NCBI GenBank assembly: GCA_002633025.1
Contig: NMRB01000167.1
Coordinates: forward strand, 14,748 to 78,747
DNA length: 64,000 nt
Origin: Notospermus geniculatus
Lineage: Eukaryota > Nemertea > Pilidiophora > Heteronemertea > Lineidae
Reading direction: 5' to 3'
The notes under the pieces are model-generated. The model saw only the letters and a list, made by a program, of their open reading frames with translations, did no database searches and was not told the origin of the DNA. A program made the position numbers and the translations under genes. Below, one piece after another: positions 34,044 to 47,821 of the stretch; the first letter of the stretch is position 1, and every line of letters begins with the position of its first letter.

Positions 34044-35091
34044 GTATCTTCAAAAAATGTCTCCAATGATTTGTGGTGTTCTGAAAAATCGAAATTAAGT
34101 CTATGATACATGGCCCACCCGAACCTGACTTCATGCGTCATTTTTGACTCCGCCCACTGATTGGATGTCCTTATCTAGTCAATTGAATTGAATTTGGCTT
34201 TTTAGGGTGGGCATTTGGTCGTGAGAAATTCTTGTTTTTTTATCTCGGTATATTTATGGAGCATAATCGTTTTGTGTGAGTAAAAAAAACAATTGGATGT
34301 TTTTGGAAGACTTTTATAAAACTGCTCGATTTTGAAAAATAACTTTGAAGTTACTTCGCATCAGTAAAAAGACATGAGATTCATGAGATTTGAACTTCAC
34401 TTTTCGCCACTGGTGTTGATATGTTGGGAAACAGGACGTACCATTTTACAAAAAAAAACTTCTCAGAAATGTACTTGTGAGACTTCATTGGAGATAGTTG
34501 CATGCTCGCTTGTTCATATGACTGTAAACTACATTTCATGTATGAATTTTTGCTGTACATCACCCTTTGTACATGTAATCATGAATTGTAAATATAATTT
34601 ATCTAGAATCGGAGGAAACTTGGGGTGATTTGTATTGTTTTAAACTGGTTGTTGATGATACTCAAGAAGTCTGTTGCATTTTTTTTCGGTTTGGATTTTC
34701 TGCCAGGCTTATCTCATGAGTCTATTTGTCCATTTCATTTCTGGCAGAATGATCCTTAGTTTTTTTTGACGTGTTTGAATCCAGTTCAGTCAGACATGAA
34801 ATTTACTGACTTTGGACTAAATGTAGTATAAATTTTACAAATTTAACATTTTGAATTGCGACAAAATTCAAGGGGGTTGTATAATTTTTACAAAATTTAA
34901 TGCAAGGGGGTTGCCTAATACAGGTTTTATAAATTTGCCGTATTCAATAGCAACAAAATGCAAGGGGGTGTCTTTTACTACATACCTATGGTGTAGAATT
35001 TCTTGAGCAATCAAGTTACTGAACTGTACAAAGTTCTTTGTATTGCCATTTCAACTGGTTTCCTGCCTGGTCATTCAGCTGTTCTGACAGA

Positions 35092-35390
35092 GTCCAGGGT
35101 TTCCGCCAGAAAAAAAAAAGAGGGTACGGACCAAAAAAAAATTTTTTTTTGAAAAATTTTTATTTGTTGATTTTGGTTTTAAACGATGTTTAGTGCCATT
35201 TTAGGCGTATTTTGAAGCATAAAATCACTTTCCATCGTGAAATATGATGTTAAATGGTGAAAAACAATGAATACTGCTGATAAATATGTGAATTTATCAA
35301 ATTTTTGAGGGTACAGATCCGTACCCTGGAAAAATTTTAGGGTACGGAATTTTACCCATTTTACCCTCTGGCGGAAACCCTGGACTGAGT
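35092..35390. mobile_element. TIR element with AGGGTACGGA motif
   Basis: Ends GTCCAGGGTTTCCGCCAG and CTGGCGGAAACCCTGGAC are exact inverted repeats. The interior is A/T-rich. Confidence 0.85.
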
Positions 35391-36206
35391 CATAGTCAAA
35401 AAATGGCAACCAGTGGTCGTATATAACGTGGAGAGCTTTAAAGTACTCAATCATTCATCAATACTTCTTTGATATCGTAAGTTTTCTTCAGGAATTTTGC
35501 ATTTGATACTTAAACCAAAAATGTATTTGCCCAATTTTCTCTTTGTTTACATATGATAAATTTTGGGATAGAAATCTCTCTTGGGGCGTCGAAAACTTCC
35601 ACACTGTGTAAATATAAAACTGTCGGTGGTCAGGATGGTGCAGTCTGGGCCGACCACCAATGAGGTCACTGGGTCAATCCGTCGTCGTCCTATGTGGTAC
35701 GGAGGCCAGACTTTCCTCGATATCGTAGGTTTTCTCCGGGATCTTAGGTTTCCTCCTACATTACATAAATATTGCCCAGTATTATTTGATGAATAGCCAA
35801 CACTGGAAGTTGGCACTTGCACTCATAAGCAATATCGTTTAAAATTCTGCAGAAAGAATCGTGATAGATGTTTAACCGGCTTAAGCTGCATCTAGGGCTC
35901 TGACTGACCACTTCACAAGCGAATTTTTTATCTTTTTGATCATGTTATTTGCTATGTTTGCAACATCTCTGTTAAATTGTGCAAAATTCCGTCATTCTCA
36001 TTGTGAATAAGTCATTTTTAAAACGGGGTACATTTATACTAATTGTAGGCTTAAGGATATGTTTCACCCAAGTGATTATTGCTGTGTGTGTTCATTGTTC
36101 AGACTTTATAGAGTCACAATGATGTCGTTTATTTGTTGAGGTGATTATTGAGATGTGTTTTGATCTGTGGGCCATTCAGAATTTTGTCTTCTGTTACGCA
36201 GAAACA

Positions 36207-36303
36207 TCCTCCCACAGCAGGGGTTTTTACCTTGTTCCTCTCCATCCACTCACATGCGAGTGTATGAAGAGGAGCAAGACCAAAGCCCTGCTATGGGAAG
36301 ATG
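36207..36303. mobile_element. MITE family A, copy 4
   Basis: Opposite orientation to copies 2 and 3: CATCCTCCCACAGCAGGGG to CCCTGCTATGGGAAGATG. Confidence 0.8.
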
Positions 36304-36364
36304 CGAAGAAAAAAGAAACTGTGCATCAATATAGAACAGAAATTTATCGTGTCAAGGCCAAAAC

Positions 36365-36460
36365 TTAGCCTCACGCCAACAGTGGGCATATGGGATTGAA
36401 CCTTAGACCTTCAGACCACAAGGTGAGACCTGAGCCAGTACACCACGGTGACTCCTCGTG
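36365..36460 (-). mobile_element. tRNA-derived SINE fragment
   Basis: Minus strand shows CCGTGGTGTACTGGCTC (A-box-like) and AGGTTCAATCCCATAT (B box) at tRNA-like spacing. Confidence 0.55.
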
Positions 36461-37514
36461 ACATTTCTCAGTCAACCGTGACCATTTTTCTCTGTACGGC
36501 TATTTGAATACTTAACATGTCCTCATTATTTGTCACTGTAATTGAATAACACCCAGCGCCACCTTTAGGAAAGGGGTATAACTTGGTCAGTTGATAGTTT
36601 AGTCACTGGAGCCCAAAATGCAGAGGTGAAGATCCCCTCCAAGAGGGAGAATGTCTAGTCGGTGCTGTAGTCTAAAGATGATTTGAAGTTGTACATGTAG
36701 TTGAGGTTGCCGTGCAACACTACTGTCATCCAACATCTTTATCAAGCCAACGACAGTGCCACCTAACATCTTTCTCAGCTATGACTTCGGATCGCATGAC
36801 AACGACAACAGGTCATGACTTCAGTCTTTGTAAAGTCTTTGGTCTGTGGATATATAATTATTGCCCAAAATAGCAAGTTCCTGTATTCTCATATCTTTAT
36901 CGTGCATGATAAAATAATGCAGCTCGCAATAATTTCAATGCAATTTTAGCTTGGCCGTTTTCAAGACAACTGAATGGCCTAACATTAGTATATTGTGGAG
37001 TTGTTTTGTAAATATTTGTGCCAGTTATTTGCAGAACAGTAAAGCTTCTTGGATGTTAGACTTTCACTCGGCTGATTCTGATAAAGAATCTAGGAAGATT
37101 CTGGAATTTTCACATGGTGTGAATCAAAATTTCTCCTATGGGATAAGATGTGGTGATTTGAAAATCCAAATTCTGGCATGGAGGTATAAATACCTCCGTG
37201 AATTCTGGGAAAGGAATATTTTCTTCCTCTGTTAGGAGCAGGTGGCTGATGAAGACTTGAATATCGCTGTGGAGGGTACATCTGGATTCAGAGCTCTTTG
37301 TTAGTAACTTGCTGTGGATGTATTGTACGGTTTCATTGGGTGCCTGAAAATATGGACTGTACACTTTCTTCACTAAGATTGTACACCAAACTAGATGTTG
37401 AAAACTGTCTATCAGGTGTATATGAGCGCAACATGGCCCATCCACAAATCCACAACCTTATCGTAGAATCAGCAATGGACATTCAACCCATTCGCTGAAG
37501 GAGCTAACAGAAGA

Positions 37515-37640
37515 ACCAGTGCCTGTATTTATAAAACCTTGCTGGGCTTATTGACTTGCTAAAATGCCCAGTCTGTACGGGCATCACTACTACATGTAGC
37601 AACCAACTAAGCTAGCAAGGTTTTATCAATATAGGCCCAG
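37515..37640. mobile_element. MITE family C, copy 2
   Basis: Shares TATAAAACCTTG, CCCAGT-TGTACGGGC and AGCAACCAACTAAG with 33925-34043. Confidence 0.75.
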
Positions 37641-37956
37641 AATTCTAGTTGCTGTCAGCATATCCCATCCTTAGGTGATTGGGGTTTGTTAATGCTCGCT
37701 CCCTAGTTGCCGTACACTGTTTTGTGCGATTCGGAACGAGCACTATTAAGCCATTGTGACAGTTGCTTGTCTACAATTTCAAGGCTGGAAAATGAACAAG
37801 GTTGACATCCCTTTTTGTAATGGGGTAATTTCCAACTTCACCCTTTTTCACGCACTTCTCATTTTGATGAAATAAATGTGTACACATGTTTGAATTTTAA
37901 ACATCATGGATCTCACTGGGGGTATGAACCCCTAAGGGTACCTTCTGAGTATTCTT

Positions 37957-38073
37957 GGCACAGGTTCTTGTGGTTAGGGGACTGTCACTCCTTACACACT
38001 TTACTGACAACATATAATACGTTGTCAGTAAAGTGTGTAAGGACCTATGGTCCCCTAACCACAAGAACCTGTG
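37957..38073. repeat. near-perfect palindrome
   Basis: ACAGGTTCTTGTGGTTAGGGG and TTTACTGACAAC arms pair with their complements around 38018. Confidence 0.9.
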
Positions 38074-40439
38074 TTATCGGTTGTACAGAATTATATAGTC
38101 CAGCATATATTTAGAATCGCATGGCCTTGTGAAGCTTGGTACTAACAGTGTTTAATATCATGTGTACATAGTTTGCATTCAACGGCCTTACTGTAGTGGA
38201 AATGTGGCAAATAAGCTGTGATGTGTACATTTTGAATGACACAATAAAGTGCTAGAAATCAAAGATCAATAAAAGTTTATGTGTGTTTGGTATTTTCCCC
38301 TAAAACGTCATTTATCTTCCACCAATTGCCAGTCGTCATGGCCAAAAGGATATATCATCCTGGGTAACTCCATAATAGTCCCTTTGGGTGATATTATGCA
38401 ATACCCAGGTCAGTATTTAAAGTGCCACTGTATACATGAGGTATGCCTCAGCTCAGTGTCTCTCCCTGGCGGCGGAATGTAGAACCAACGTTGGTGTCCT
38501 CTCCAACCCAGCACTAATTGTGGGTTCGTTTACTCACTCGGGCAACCCTGGGTGAGACCGACAGCGTTGTTCTTGTGACGTCATGATCTGGCGCCAGTCG
38601 GGCCTGCCCCAATATTGATTGAAAAAGAATAAATCCGCAGCACAATTCAAGGCAAGGCGGGGCTGAAGCACAAGCATTACCAGCCCTTGACAAAAGACCA
38701 ACATGTAATCACCTCCCCGCGGATCCCAGCATACCTTTCGACAAAATGGCGTCGAACTTGCCAAATCACCGTTTTTGCTAAAAATTATGTGTACAAAACG
38801 GCCAGTATGCGACTCTAGATGTGCCAGATAAGACACAACCGGCGTATATTATATCAAGCGAGTTATTATAACTCCTCAAAAAGTCAAGTTTATTGCGGTA
38901 ACTACCCGTTTGAGGCGTGAAGGCAGGCGCACTGGAGTAGCAGACGCACTTTCGGTTTCAAATGTTCGAGTACGGCCCGAGAGCGTACGGCCGCTATAGC
39001 CTTTTTTGCATGCGTCTTATAGCCGCTCAAAAATTCACTCCTAGGAGGTCCGATCGATGTCGAGTGAGTAAACGAATACACGCTCGTTGCACCGAACTGA
39101 TGGCATTTCAGTCGGCCTTTTCTGAGGAACATTTATGGGACGTGTTTAACAAAAAAAAATTAATTAGTGAATATTTCCACAGATGAAGTGCTGAAAAGTT
39201 ATTTTCCACTACCGTATCTTATTTTATTGCCAATAATGCCAGTGCCGCCAATGCCAAATGCAATGTTTTGAACCGACCCCATAACTGATCCTTCGTTTTT
39301 ATTTTGCGAAAGATCACTATTTTAATGGCCAATTGAAATCTACCGCTTCTCAGCCACCCGCTGATCACGCAACACATGTATGGCAGTGCCTCATTTTCGC
39401 ATAAATATACGACGTCTGCCATTGGTCGTTGACTGGTAGACCACAGAGTAGTCTCTACATCTGACCTAACGTGCTGCACGGTGGAACTGGATACCGGTTT
39501 AGTTGACTGGTGACTGTACCGAGTGACTGAGTACGCATGGTCTGAGTGTTATGTAATACACTCACGTGAAACAGACTGGCGGGCATGTACAACATGTAGA
39601 TCTACACCACCAAGACAGCGGGATCTTGTCCATGTGTGGAGTGGATACACATTGCCGTTTTTCCATATAAAGTATTCATCACGACCTTCTTTGAAAACCT
39701 TACAAATTTTCAAAAAACAAGTGAAATTGCCAGTCTCGACATGCATGCATTGAATTCGGGGGAAATGGAACTGTGCAGTTATGCTTTTTGCTGTTTTCAT
39801 CGGACCGATTCGCACATGGTTCGAAAAAGTGCGCGCATTGCCGTACAGCATGTTGAGGCAGGCGTATGCAGAGAGCTACCTTTTCACTGCGCACTGACCG
39901 TGATGCGCGGGAATCGCCGGATTCCTTCAAAAATCTTTATACAACTGTATTCGCAAATATGTAATTCTTTTGGAATGACAGTCGGGATATATTTTGTTGC
40001 GTTTTTGAAAGAAAATTGGATTTTTTCCAGGCAGAAGAATCTCGTGACCGTTTACCAGCCCATGAGCCGCACCATGTGTGGAGATCGCTGAGGGCCGGGG
40101 CTGAGGGGAGGAATTCAAATCGTACAGACGCCGTCTGCTTCGTGGAGCGACGCAACCTGTTTCTTTTTAACGACCTCTGACCTGATGGAAGTGACTCTGG
40201 GAACAGAGGGACATCAACATATCGAAGAGGGTTCCCACTCAACGGGGACGCTCACCTAAAAGGTATCCTCTCAAAACAGTGTCCTCAAGGACGCAATAGC
40301 GTCCAGAAATGACCGAAAGAGGACGGACCGGAGTTGCAGGTATCTTTGAAGTGGACTTCTAACACCTGCAAATATCTGCATCGACAATTGATCCTAGAAC
40401 ATCATGGGATTCAGAAACGGAGCTTTTAAGGCTTGTGGA

Positions 40440-40625
40440 TTCTAAGATGCCGAAAACGCATGGATTACTCCAGACACGCCAAAACGGTAACGCATGGATT
40501 TTGGCTTACTCCAGACATGGCAATAAAACGATAACACATGGATTACTCCAGACATGGCAAAACAAACGCATGGATTACTCCAGACTGACATGTCAGAATG
40601 ATTACGCATGGATTACTCCGTCAAG
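40440..40625 (+). repeat. minisatellite ACGCATGGATTACTCCAGAC
   Basis: Five degenerate ~30-45-base units in copy A of the 7 kb unit. The matching place in copy B is an N gap. Confidence 0.8.
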
Positions 40626-43225
40626 GACAATGAACATTGAAAAGATGCAATCCAGTATCCTGACAACAATCTACAAGGTGCAGGCCGCACGAAGACAAGG
40701 TAAGTAGTTTTGCATTGTTTGCATGTTTGTCGGGACACATTTTTTTCGCACAAGCCGGAAATTTAAAAAAAAACTCTTTTTGATTGTCTAAAAAGTGGTC
40801 ACGAACACCACCATCCAAAAATTGGTTTGGGGCAACTTTTCATTTTCATCAGTGCTGAGTGTCCCGACTCCCCCCCCCCGTTCTTTTCCAGCGTTAGGCC
40901 TACCACGTGCTTTCCTAAGTGGTTTACATGATTGATTTATTTGATCAATCGATTGATTGATAGAATGATACACAATGATATTGCACATTATTTCTTGATG
41001 GATATTGCGAGTGTTGAGCGTTCGTCAGTTCCGGTGTTTCTCCCCACCGCACTGGTTTGAGATTCTGGTTTGAGCGAAGTCCAAATTTGACTTCGTCAAG
41101 GTCACAAAAACGTGACTCGTACATTTACGTGGGAAAGATGACACCAGTGTGATTGGACAAAGGCCCATGAGGAATGTGTTGAGGAAGGGATAGGCCAAGG
41201 CCAACATGTGGGCTTTTTTCTTGCACCTACTCCCGCATGCACGAATATTTTTTCAAGGCTGAATGACTTCTTTCAGAATTCTTATTGGCGAAATAACCTC
41301 CCAAAGATCCGGGCGGGTGGGACAGTCATTCAGTCTTGTACATTTCAAGAATGAAGACGATCTACTTTCATTCTTGGAAACCTGTCGTATTTGTTGATTT
41401 CCTTTTCAGGAATTTGTAAAAGGTTTGTAAACCTGGTTTAGAAACCTTTTACAGATTGATTATTGACATGGTACTGGTTGCTTTTTCTATTTTTTTGATG
41501 GAAGGAAGGATGTTTCTGATGGATCAATTGTAAACTATCTGATGATTTGTCTTTGGTCAAAAATTGTCCTTCAATGTGTGGGAATAACCTCTTAAGAAGG
41601 GCGAAACATTTTCACCACCGAGTTGTGTGATTGAGGTTTTATTTTGGTCCGAAAAGACATCTCCCCGCCCCACCCGGGGGGGGGGCTGAGAAAAAAATTC
41701 ATGGTGCATTTTTACCCCGAACTCACTGAAGTTACCTGCTTTGCGATAAGACCAGTAAAACGGATTTATAAACCAAGAGCGAAAAATGGCACAACTAGCT
41801 CTTTTGACAATAAAAATCGATTTTGAACGTGGGTGTTGGAGGAAACCGGACCATCCTGAACAGACAACTTGTCTCAGATATTTTGCAAAGAGGTAAGTCA
41901 ACAATCGGTACCATGTGAAAGCAGAATCTGGTTATGAGATGTCATTTGGTGGATGTGACGTCACAGAATTGGATTCCGCTTTCTTGTGTAGATAATATGA
42001 CAGGTAGGTTCCAATCCAAATCAGGCGCTTCGGAAGAAAGAAGTCAACCAAAGTACGTACCCTTCACTTTTACTTTTACCCGTCTGTGGGTTCTCGATGT
42101 TAAGCGAATTGGTCGCCCCGGCCCTCCCTAGGCTAACTGTCTGTAAACATGATTGTTTTATAATCACTTTTTATTGCAGCTTTTCGTGTTTCGCATATTC
42201 ATGCTGTATAACTAATTCTACTTTCTTCCACATAACTAATTCTCACTCTTTCTCCTATTTTTTTACTGTCGTGAACTTTGAATAGTTTTGGGAGAGGGAC
42301 AATGAGCACTTCACCTCTTATTGAGGGCTCTTAGCCATGCTGCGGTAGGAAAACAACAATCTGAATCAATCCACCTGAAAAGCTTTAAAAAAATGTTTGA
42401 CGTTCCGTCATATCGGATTTCATGAGAAACTCATGAAACTTTTTCAAAACCTTTTTTCGAGATTCAGATTGAAGAGCGCATTATTTTGATGTGATGGGTG
42501 TGGTCCCTCTCGAGTCTGCTGGCTTCATGCTGTGGGAGGGGCAAGTGGCGGCGACTCGCGGGGATCAACATATTCGTTTTCGGGATACTCCATGACGTGA
42601 TATTTACTGATCCTTGACTAAAAACAACGGTCTTTAGAGGACGCAACGTCCGCAATAACGCATCCTCCAAGGAGCTAAATCAGTAAAAGTTTGTAACGTT
42701 GGTAGCGCTTTCGGAAAGCGTCGGGACTAATTTTCGTTCAGGGACGGATGTGGACGTTTTATTTTTCGCCGAATTTCTCCGCCAATGGTGAGTCGATTGG
42801 TATCGTCTTTTGACTTATAATGGAACACATGACATATGACATCATTCTTCATCTTTCTTCTTTGTGTTTTTCAGGTTCTTCCGTGTGCTGCTGATGCTGG
42901 AGGTACGCGTCATTTCACCCGGCCAACGTTTTAGCAGTTTTTCGTTCAGTAATAGCAACTCGGTGGTTTAGTAGGCCTATTTAGGCCAGCAAGGGCAGTT
43001 GAACCACCCGGGCCGTAGTTTTGTCGGCCTTGTCATGTCACCACAGTTATTTCGCGCCATTTGCGATAGACCTAGACGTCATTTCTTCGATGGACGCAAT
43101 TTTTCGATTGCTGGAAGAACAAGTGTGAATATATTTCTCTATTTTCCCCCGATTTCTTTGGCGGTACATCATCGTCGCTTTGCTCACGACTATAACATGG
43201 ATAATACCGGTATTTTATGTTGCAG

Positions 43226-44053
43226 TTCACGTCAGGATATTGTTGAGTCCAACACATGGCATAATCCTTTTGGGAAACCAACTACAGGTAACTAATTTTA
43301 TAGTCCATGGTTAGTTGGTTCTTGGAGGAATTATACTGACAGTATAATTGTCAGTATAATTCCTCCAAGGTTGGTTGTTACTTGGAGGAATTCAGGGCCG
43401 GATCCAGGGTTTAGAAATACGGGGGGCACAACCCTGAGGGCAAGCCCTCAGTTGGCGCTTACCGCAGGTCCGCGCACATGAAGGGGGGTCCGGGGGGCCT
43501 CCCCCGGGAAAATTTGAAAAAATCAAAGCTCTGAGATGCGATTTCCCAGCATCTTAGACATGAAATAATAGACGATTTTCAAAAAATGCAGTAAAAAAAT
43601 CATTGCCCCTCAAAAAATAGGGGGGGCACATGCCCCATGTGCCCCCCCCCCTGGATCCGGGCCTGGAATTATACCAAGGTTGTTAGTCGGTTTCCAACAG
43701 GTGTCCCTTGGCTTCTCATGAGGTTGATGTATTCAGGGACTCCACGAAAATATAGGTAACCCTCATTGAATAACAAGATTATAGAATCAACATCTTCATT
43801 CTTTATTTTTATATTATTTTAACAAGATACAATGGTACAGATAAATGCATGAAACCAGTAGACGGACTGGGAACTGGTGTGAATTGGGAACTTGGCCGCA
43901 CTGCTCAGTTGAATTTAGGGTTATTTGGACAAAGACTGCCGGCTGCCCTTATGCCAGAGCAACCTTCTAACATACAATATCTTTCATGGCATCGGATTGT
44001 ACAAAAATCACTGTTTTACAACCAAAACAATGTACTTGATACGGGCTTTTCCT
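43226..44053 (+). other. possible spliced orphan transcript in 7 kb unit
   Basis: Three plus-strand exon-like segments (43226-43287, 43701-43755, 43827 to about 44053) have matching splice sites and keep one open frame, including WHNPFGKPTTGVPWLLMRLM and LPAALMPEQPSNIQYLSWHR. The frame runs into a mobile element at 44054. In the second copy (50343-50800) the same splice sites exist, but a 10-base difference shifts the frame to a stop. This argues for a non-coding transcript or a lost gene. No family was recognised. Confidence 0.3.
43318..43690. mobile_element. nested insertion present only in copy A
   Basis: Contains GGGCCGGATCCAGGG...CCTGGATCCGGGCC inverted ends (43394-43673) and a GGAATTATACTGACAGTATAA hairpin. 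Copy B has an uninterrupted AGTTGGTTGTTAGTATGTTTCC at this place. A G/C-run relative of this family may lie at 28977-29110. Confidence 0.75.
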
Positions 44054-44162
44054 CATCCTCCCATAGCAGGGCTTTAGTCTCTGTCCTCTTCATACACTCG
44101 CACACTAAGTTAGTGTAAGCAGATGACGAGGAGCAAGGTAAAAACCCCTACTGTGGGAGGTT
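44054..44162. mobile_element. MITE family A, copy 5
   Basis: CATCCTCCCATAGCAGGGCTT to CCCCTACTGTGGGAGG, in copy A. The same insertion is present in copy B. Confidence 0.85.
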
Positions 44163-44668
44163 GGCTTTTCCTCCAAGATAGAGGAAAGCTGGGGATTTTA
44201 GGATATGAGATCCCCAGACTGAGACACACTGAATGCTTCTGACTGCCAGGGGAATATCAGCTTGTCAAAGACCTGTTATTGTAACAAATGTCATTTTCCC
44301 AGCACCAGACAAGTCTTTAATTGGGTTCACATTGATTAAGGGCCAAATTACCACGGTCAACTCCTGTAGTGGTATGGGAATGTCTTACTGGTTCATTCTT
44401 TCGAATTAGCGAACCGCCTGAATGACGTCGGACTTGTCAATTTCATTGTGTTTGTCCGACCCTCCTTTTGTCCTGTCTCACCTTCGACAATATGGTCACT
44501 CGTAGTCTGAAGTTTGTCTGACCTTCGCTGATAAAAAAAGAAACCGGGCTGCCCGATTTCCAGCGGTATGCTATTTATTGAAGTGACATGGTGGGACCAG
44601 GGTCTGGGGCCTCCTGGCCTATCTTTCATTCATCTTGAAGTGGACGTCACCTCTGTTGTCGTACTTGG

Positions 44669-44783
44669 TCACGTTGGAACACCTGATGCTGTAGCACCTT
44701 CACCACCAGCTAGTGTGTCTTCTATTTCACACCAGTTAGCTGCGATCTTGTCAAATTCATTCCGTTCTGATAGAAAACGCTTC
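44669..44783 (-). CDS. second copy of RNA-ligase terminal exon
   Basis: 115-base exon identical in length and phase to 51435-51549. It starts after CCTAG, reads KRFLSERNE and ends ATASGVPT with TGA. It differs by isolated substitutions, for example NEF in place of NEI. It lies in the left copy of the ~7 kb tandem unit and is separated from exon 12 by the whole right copy. It is therefore either an unused duplicate or an allelic exon placed in tandem. Confidence 0.8.
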
Positions 44784-47655
44784 CTAGGAAGAGAAACACT
44801 GAATTGAGACTGCTTCATGGCAAATCCAAACCAAAAATTCTTTTTGCCATCAAAGACTCACAAAATCTCACCTTTATATAACGTAGCATTCTAAGTATTT
44901 GGTACGCTATCAATGAAGAAGATAAATACAAGTGACTCTGTCAGTCCTGGTGGCTGGTTAAAGCCCCCATTTCCCATGCCGGAAAAATTGATTTTGAGTG
45001 CTTTCAGAGTGAGGGCCACCTCTTTATATTGCATTTGTAGTACGTACCGGTAGTTGTTAGGTGAAAATGAATTGCACAAAAGAGCATTGCCATTAGAACA
45101 ATTTAACTGATCATGTCCAATGTGAAATTTTTCAGCAACAAGTAAAGGGGCTGGAGGAAGAACGCTCCCATGTCCAAAGTGTGCATATCTCAGAAAGTAT
45201 GGGTCTGATTTAAATAAAATTCGCAGTGGTGATACTTGAATCTGAAAGATTAACAATCACCATGAAGAGAAGTAGTAATGTTATGTAACAGTGGCTAAGA
45301 CAATGCATTTTGATACTTGACAATAAATCCTATTGTATACTGTTGAAACTCCTGAAAATGGTCATAACAGCAGGCCTAGACCAATGGTAACTGATTAGGC
45401 CTATTCTATCAAGAATAATGCCCACCACATTCACGAATGAAATGGTCCATGGACCATGTGCTCACCGGGTTGGACATAATAGTCTAATGACAGAGGGAGG
45501 TACATATCAGTAATATGAGCAATCTGAAGTGGAAATGTGGCAAATAAGCTGTGATGTGTACATTTTGAATGACACAATAAAGTGCTAGAAATCAAAGATC
45601 AATAAAAGTTTATGTGTGTTCGGTATTTTCCCCTAAAACGTCATTTATCTTCCACCAATTGCCAGTCGTCATGGCCAAAAGGATATATCATCCTGGGTAA
45701 CTCCATAATAGTCCCTTTGGGTGATATTATGCAATACCCAGGTCAGTATTTAAAGTGCCACTGTATACATGAGGTATGCCTCAGCTAAGTGTCTCTCCCT
45801 GGCGGCGGAATGTAGAACCAACGTTGGTGTCCTCTCCAAACCAGTACAAATTGTGGGTTCGTTTACTCACTCGGGCAACCCTGGGTGAGACCCACAGCGT
45901 TGTTCTTGTGACGTCATGATCTGGCGCCAGTCGGGCCTGCCCCAATATTTGATTGAAGTTTGTTAAAGAAAAAGAATAAATCCGCAGCACAGTTCAAGGC
46001 AAGGCGGGGCTGAAGCACAAGCATTACCAGCCCTTGACAAAAGACCAACATGTAATCGCCTCCCCGCGGATCCCAGCATACCTTTCGACAAAATGGCGTC
46101 GAACCTGCCAAATCCACCGTTTTTGCTAACAATTAGTGTACAAAATGGCTAATATGCGACTACAGATGTGCCATATAAGACACAATCGGCGTATATTATA
46201 TCAAGCGAGTTATTATAACTCCTCAAAAACTCAGTTTATTGCGGTAACTACGCGTAGGTGAGGCGTGAAGGCATGCGAGGCAGGCGCACTGGAGTAGCAG
46301 ACGCACTTTCGGTTTCAAATGTTCGAGTACGGCGCTTTATATCCTATTTAGCATGGTGCGTCTCATAGCCGCTCAAAATTCCAGTAGTTTCAGTCGGCCT
46401 TTTCTGAGGAACATTTATGGGACGTGTTCCCGGGGACAAAAAAAAATCAATCAGTGAATATTTCCACAGATGAAGTGCTGAAAAGTTATTTTCCACTACC
46501 GTATCTTATTTTATTGCCAATAATGCCAGTGCCGCCAATGCCAAATGCAATGTTTTAAACCGACCCCATAATTGATCCTTCGTTTTTATTTTGCGAAAGA
46601 TCACTATTTTAATGGCCAATTGAAATCTACCGCTTCTCAGCCACCCACTGATCACGCAACACATGTATGGCAGTGCCTCATTTTCGCATAAATATACGAC
46701 GTCTGCCATTGGTCGTTGACTGAGTGACTGTACCGAGTGACTGAGTGCGCATGGTCTGAGTGTTATGTAATACACTCACGTGAAACAGGCTGGCGGGCAT
46801 GTACAACATAGATCTACACCACCAAGATAGCGCGCGGGATCTTGTCCATGTGTGGAGTGGATACACACTGCCCTTTTCCCGTAAGTATTCGTCACCTTCC
46901 TTTGAAAACCTTACAAATTTTCAAAAAACAAAGTGAATTTGTCAGTCTCGACATGCATGCATTGTTGAATTCGGGGGAAATGGAACTGTTGCAGTTATGC
47001 TTTTTGCTGTTTTGATGAGTCGGACCGATTCGCACACGGTTCGAAAAAGTGCGCGCATGCCGTACAGCATGTTGAGGCAGGCGTGTGGTATGCAGAGAGC
47101 TACCTTTTCACTGCGCACTTAGTACCGTGATGCGCGGGAATCGCCGGATTCCTTCAAAAATCTTTATATTCGCAAATATGTAATTCTTTTGGAATGACAG
47201 TCGGGATATATTGCGTTTTTGAAAGAAAATTGGATTTTTTCCAGGCAGAAGAATCTCGTGACCGTCTACCAGCCCATGAGCCGCACCATGTGTGGAGATC
47301 GCTGAGGGCCGGGGCTGAGGGGAGGGATTCAAATCGTACAGACGCCGTCTGCTTCGTGGAGCGACGCAACCTGTTTCTTTTTAACGACCTCTGACCTGAT
47401 GGAAGTGACTCTGGGAACAGAGGGACATCAACATATCGAAGAGGGTTCCCCACTCAACGGGGACGCTCACCTAAAAGGTATCCTCTCAAAACAGTGTCCT
47501 CAAGGACGCAATAGCGTCCAGAAATGACCGAAAGAGGACGGACCGGAGTTGCAGGTATCTTTGAAGTGGACTTCTAACACCTGCAAATATCTGCATCGAC
47601 AATTGATCCTAGAACATCATGGGATTCAGAAACGGAGCTTTTAAGGCTTGTGGAT

Positions 47656-47821
47656 NNNNNNNNNNNNNNNNNNNNNNNNNNNNNNNNNNNNNNNNNNNNN
47701 NNNNNNNNNNNNNNNNNNNNNNNNNNNNNNNNNNNNNNNNNNNNNNNNNNNNNNNNNNNNNNNNNNNNNNNNNNNNNNNNNNNNNNNNNNNNNNNNNNNN
47801 NNNNNNNNNNNNNNNNNNNNN
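47656..47821. other. assembly gap (N run) in copy B
   Basis: 166 Ns at the position of the copy-A minisatellite (40440-40625) and following sequence. Confidence 1.

Larger units (their letters stand above)
32355..38194. other. ZNRF 3' flank, no gene recognised
   Basis: Includes a candidate poly(A) signal (32692-32697) and the mobile elements listed separately. Open frames here are short, lack splice-supported partners and show no family similarity I can name. Confidence 0.6.

Noticed and set aside
44891-45256. 121-codon minus frame near the end of copy A
   Set aside because: No splice site gives it a consistent place in the ligase chain and it crosses the duplication edge; no family recognised.
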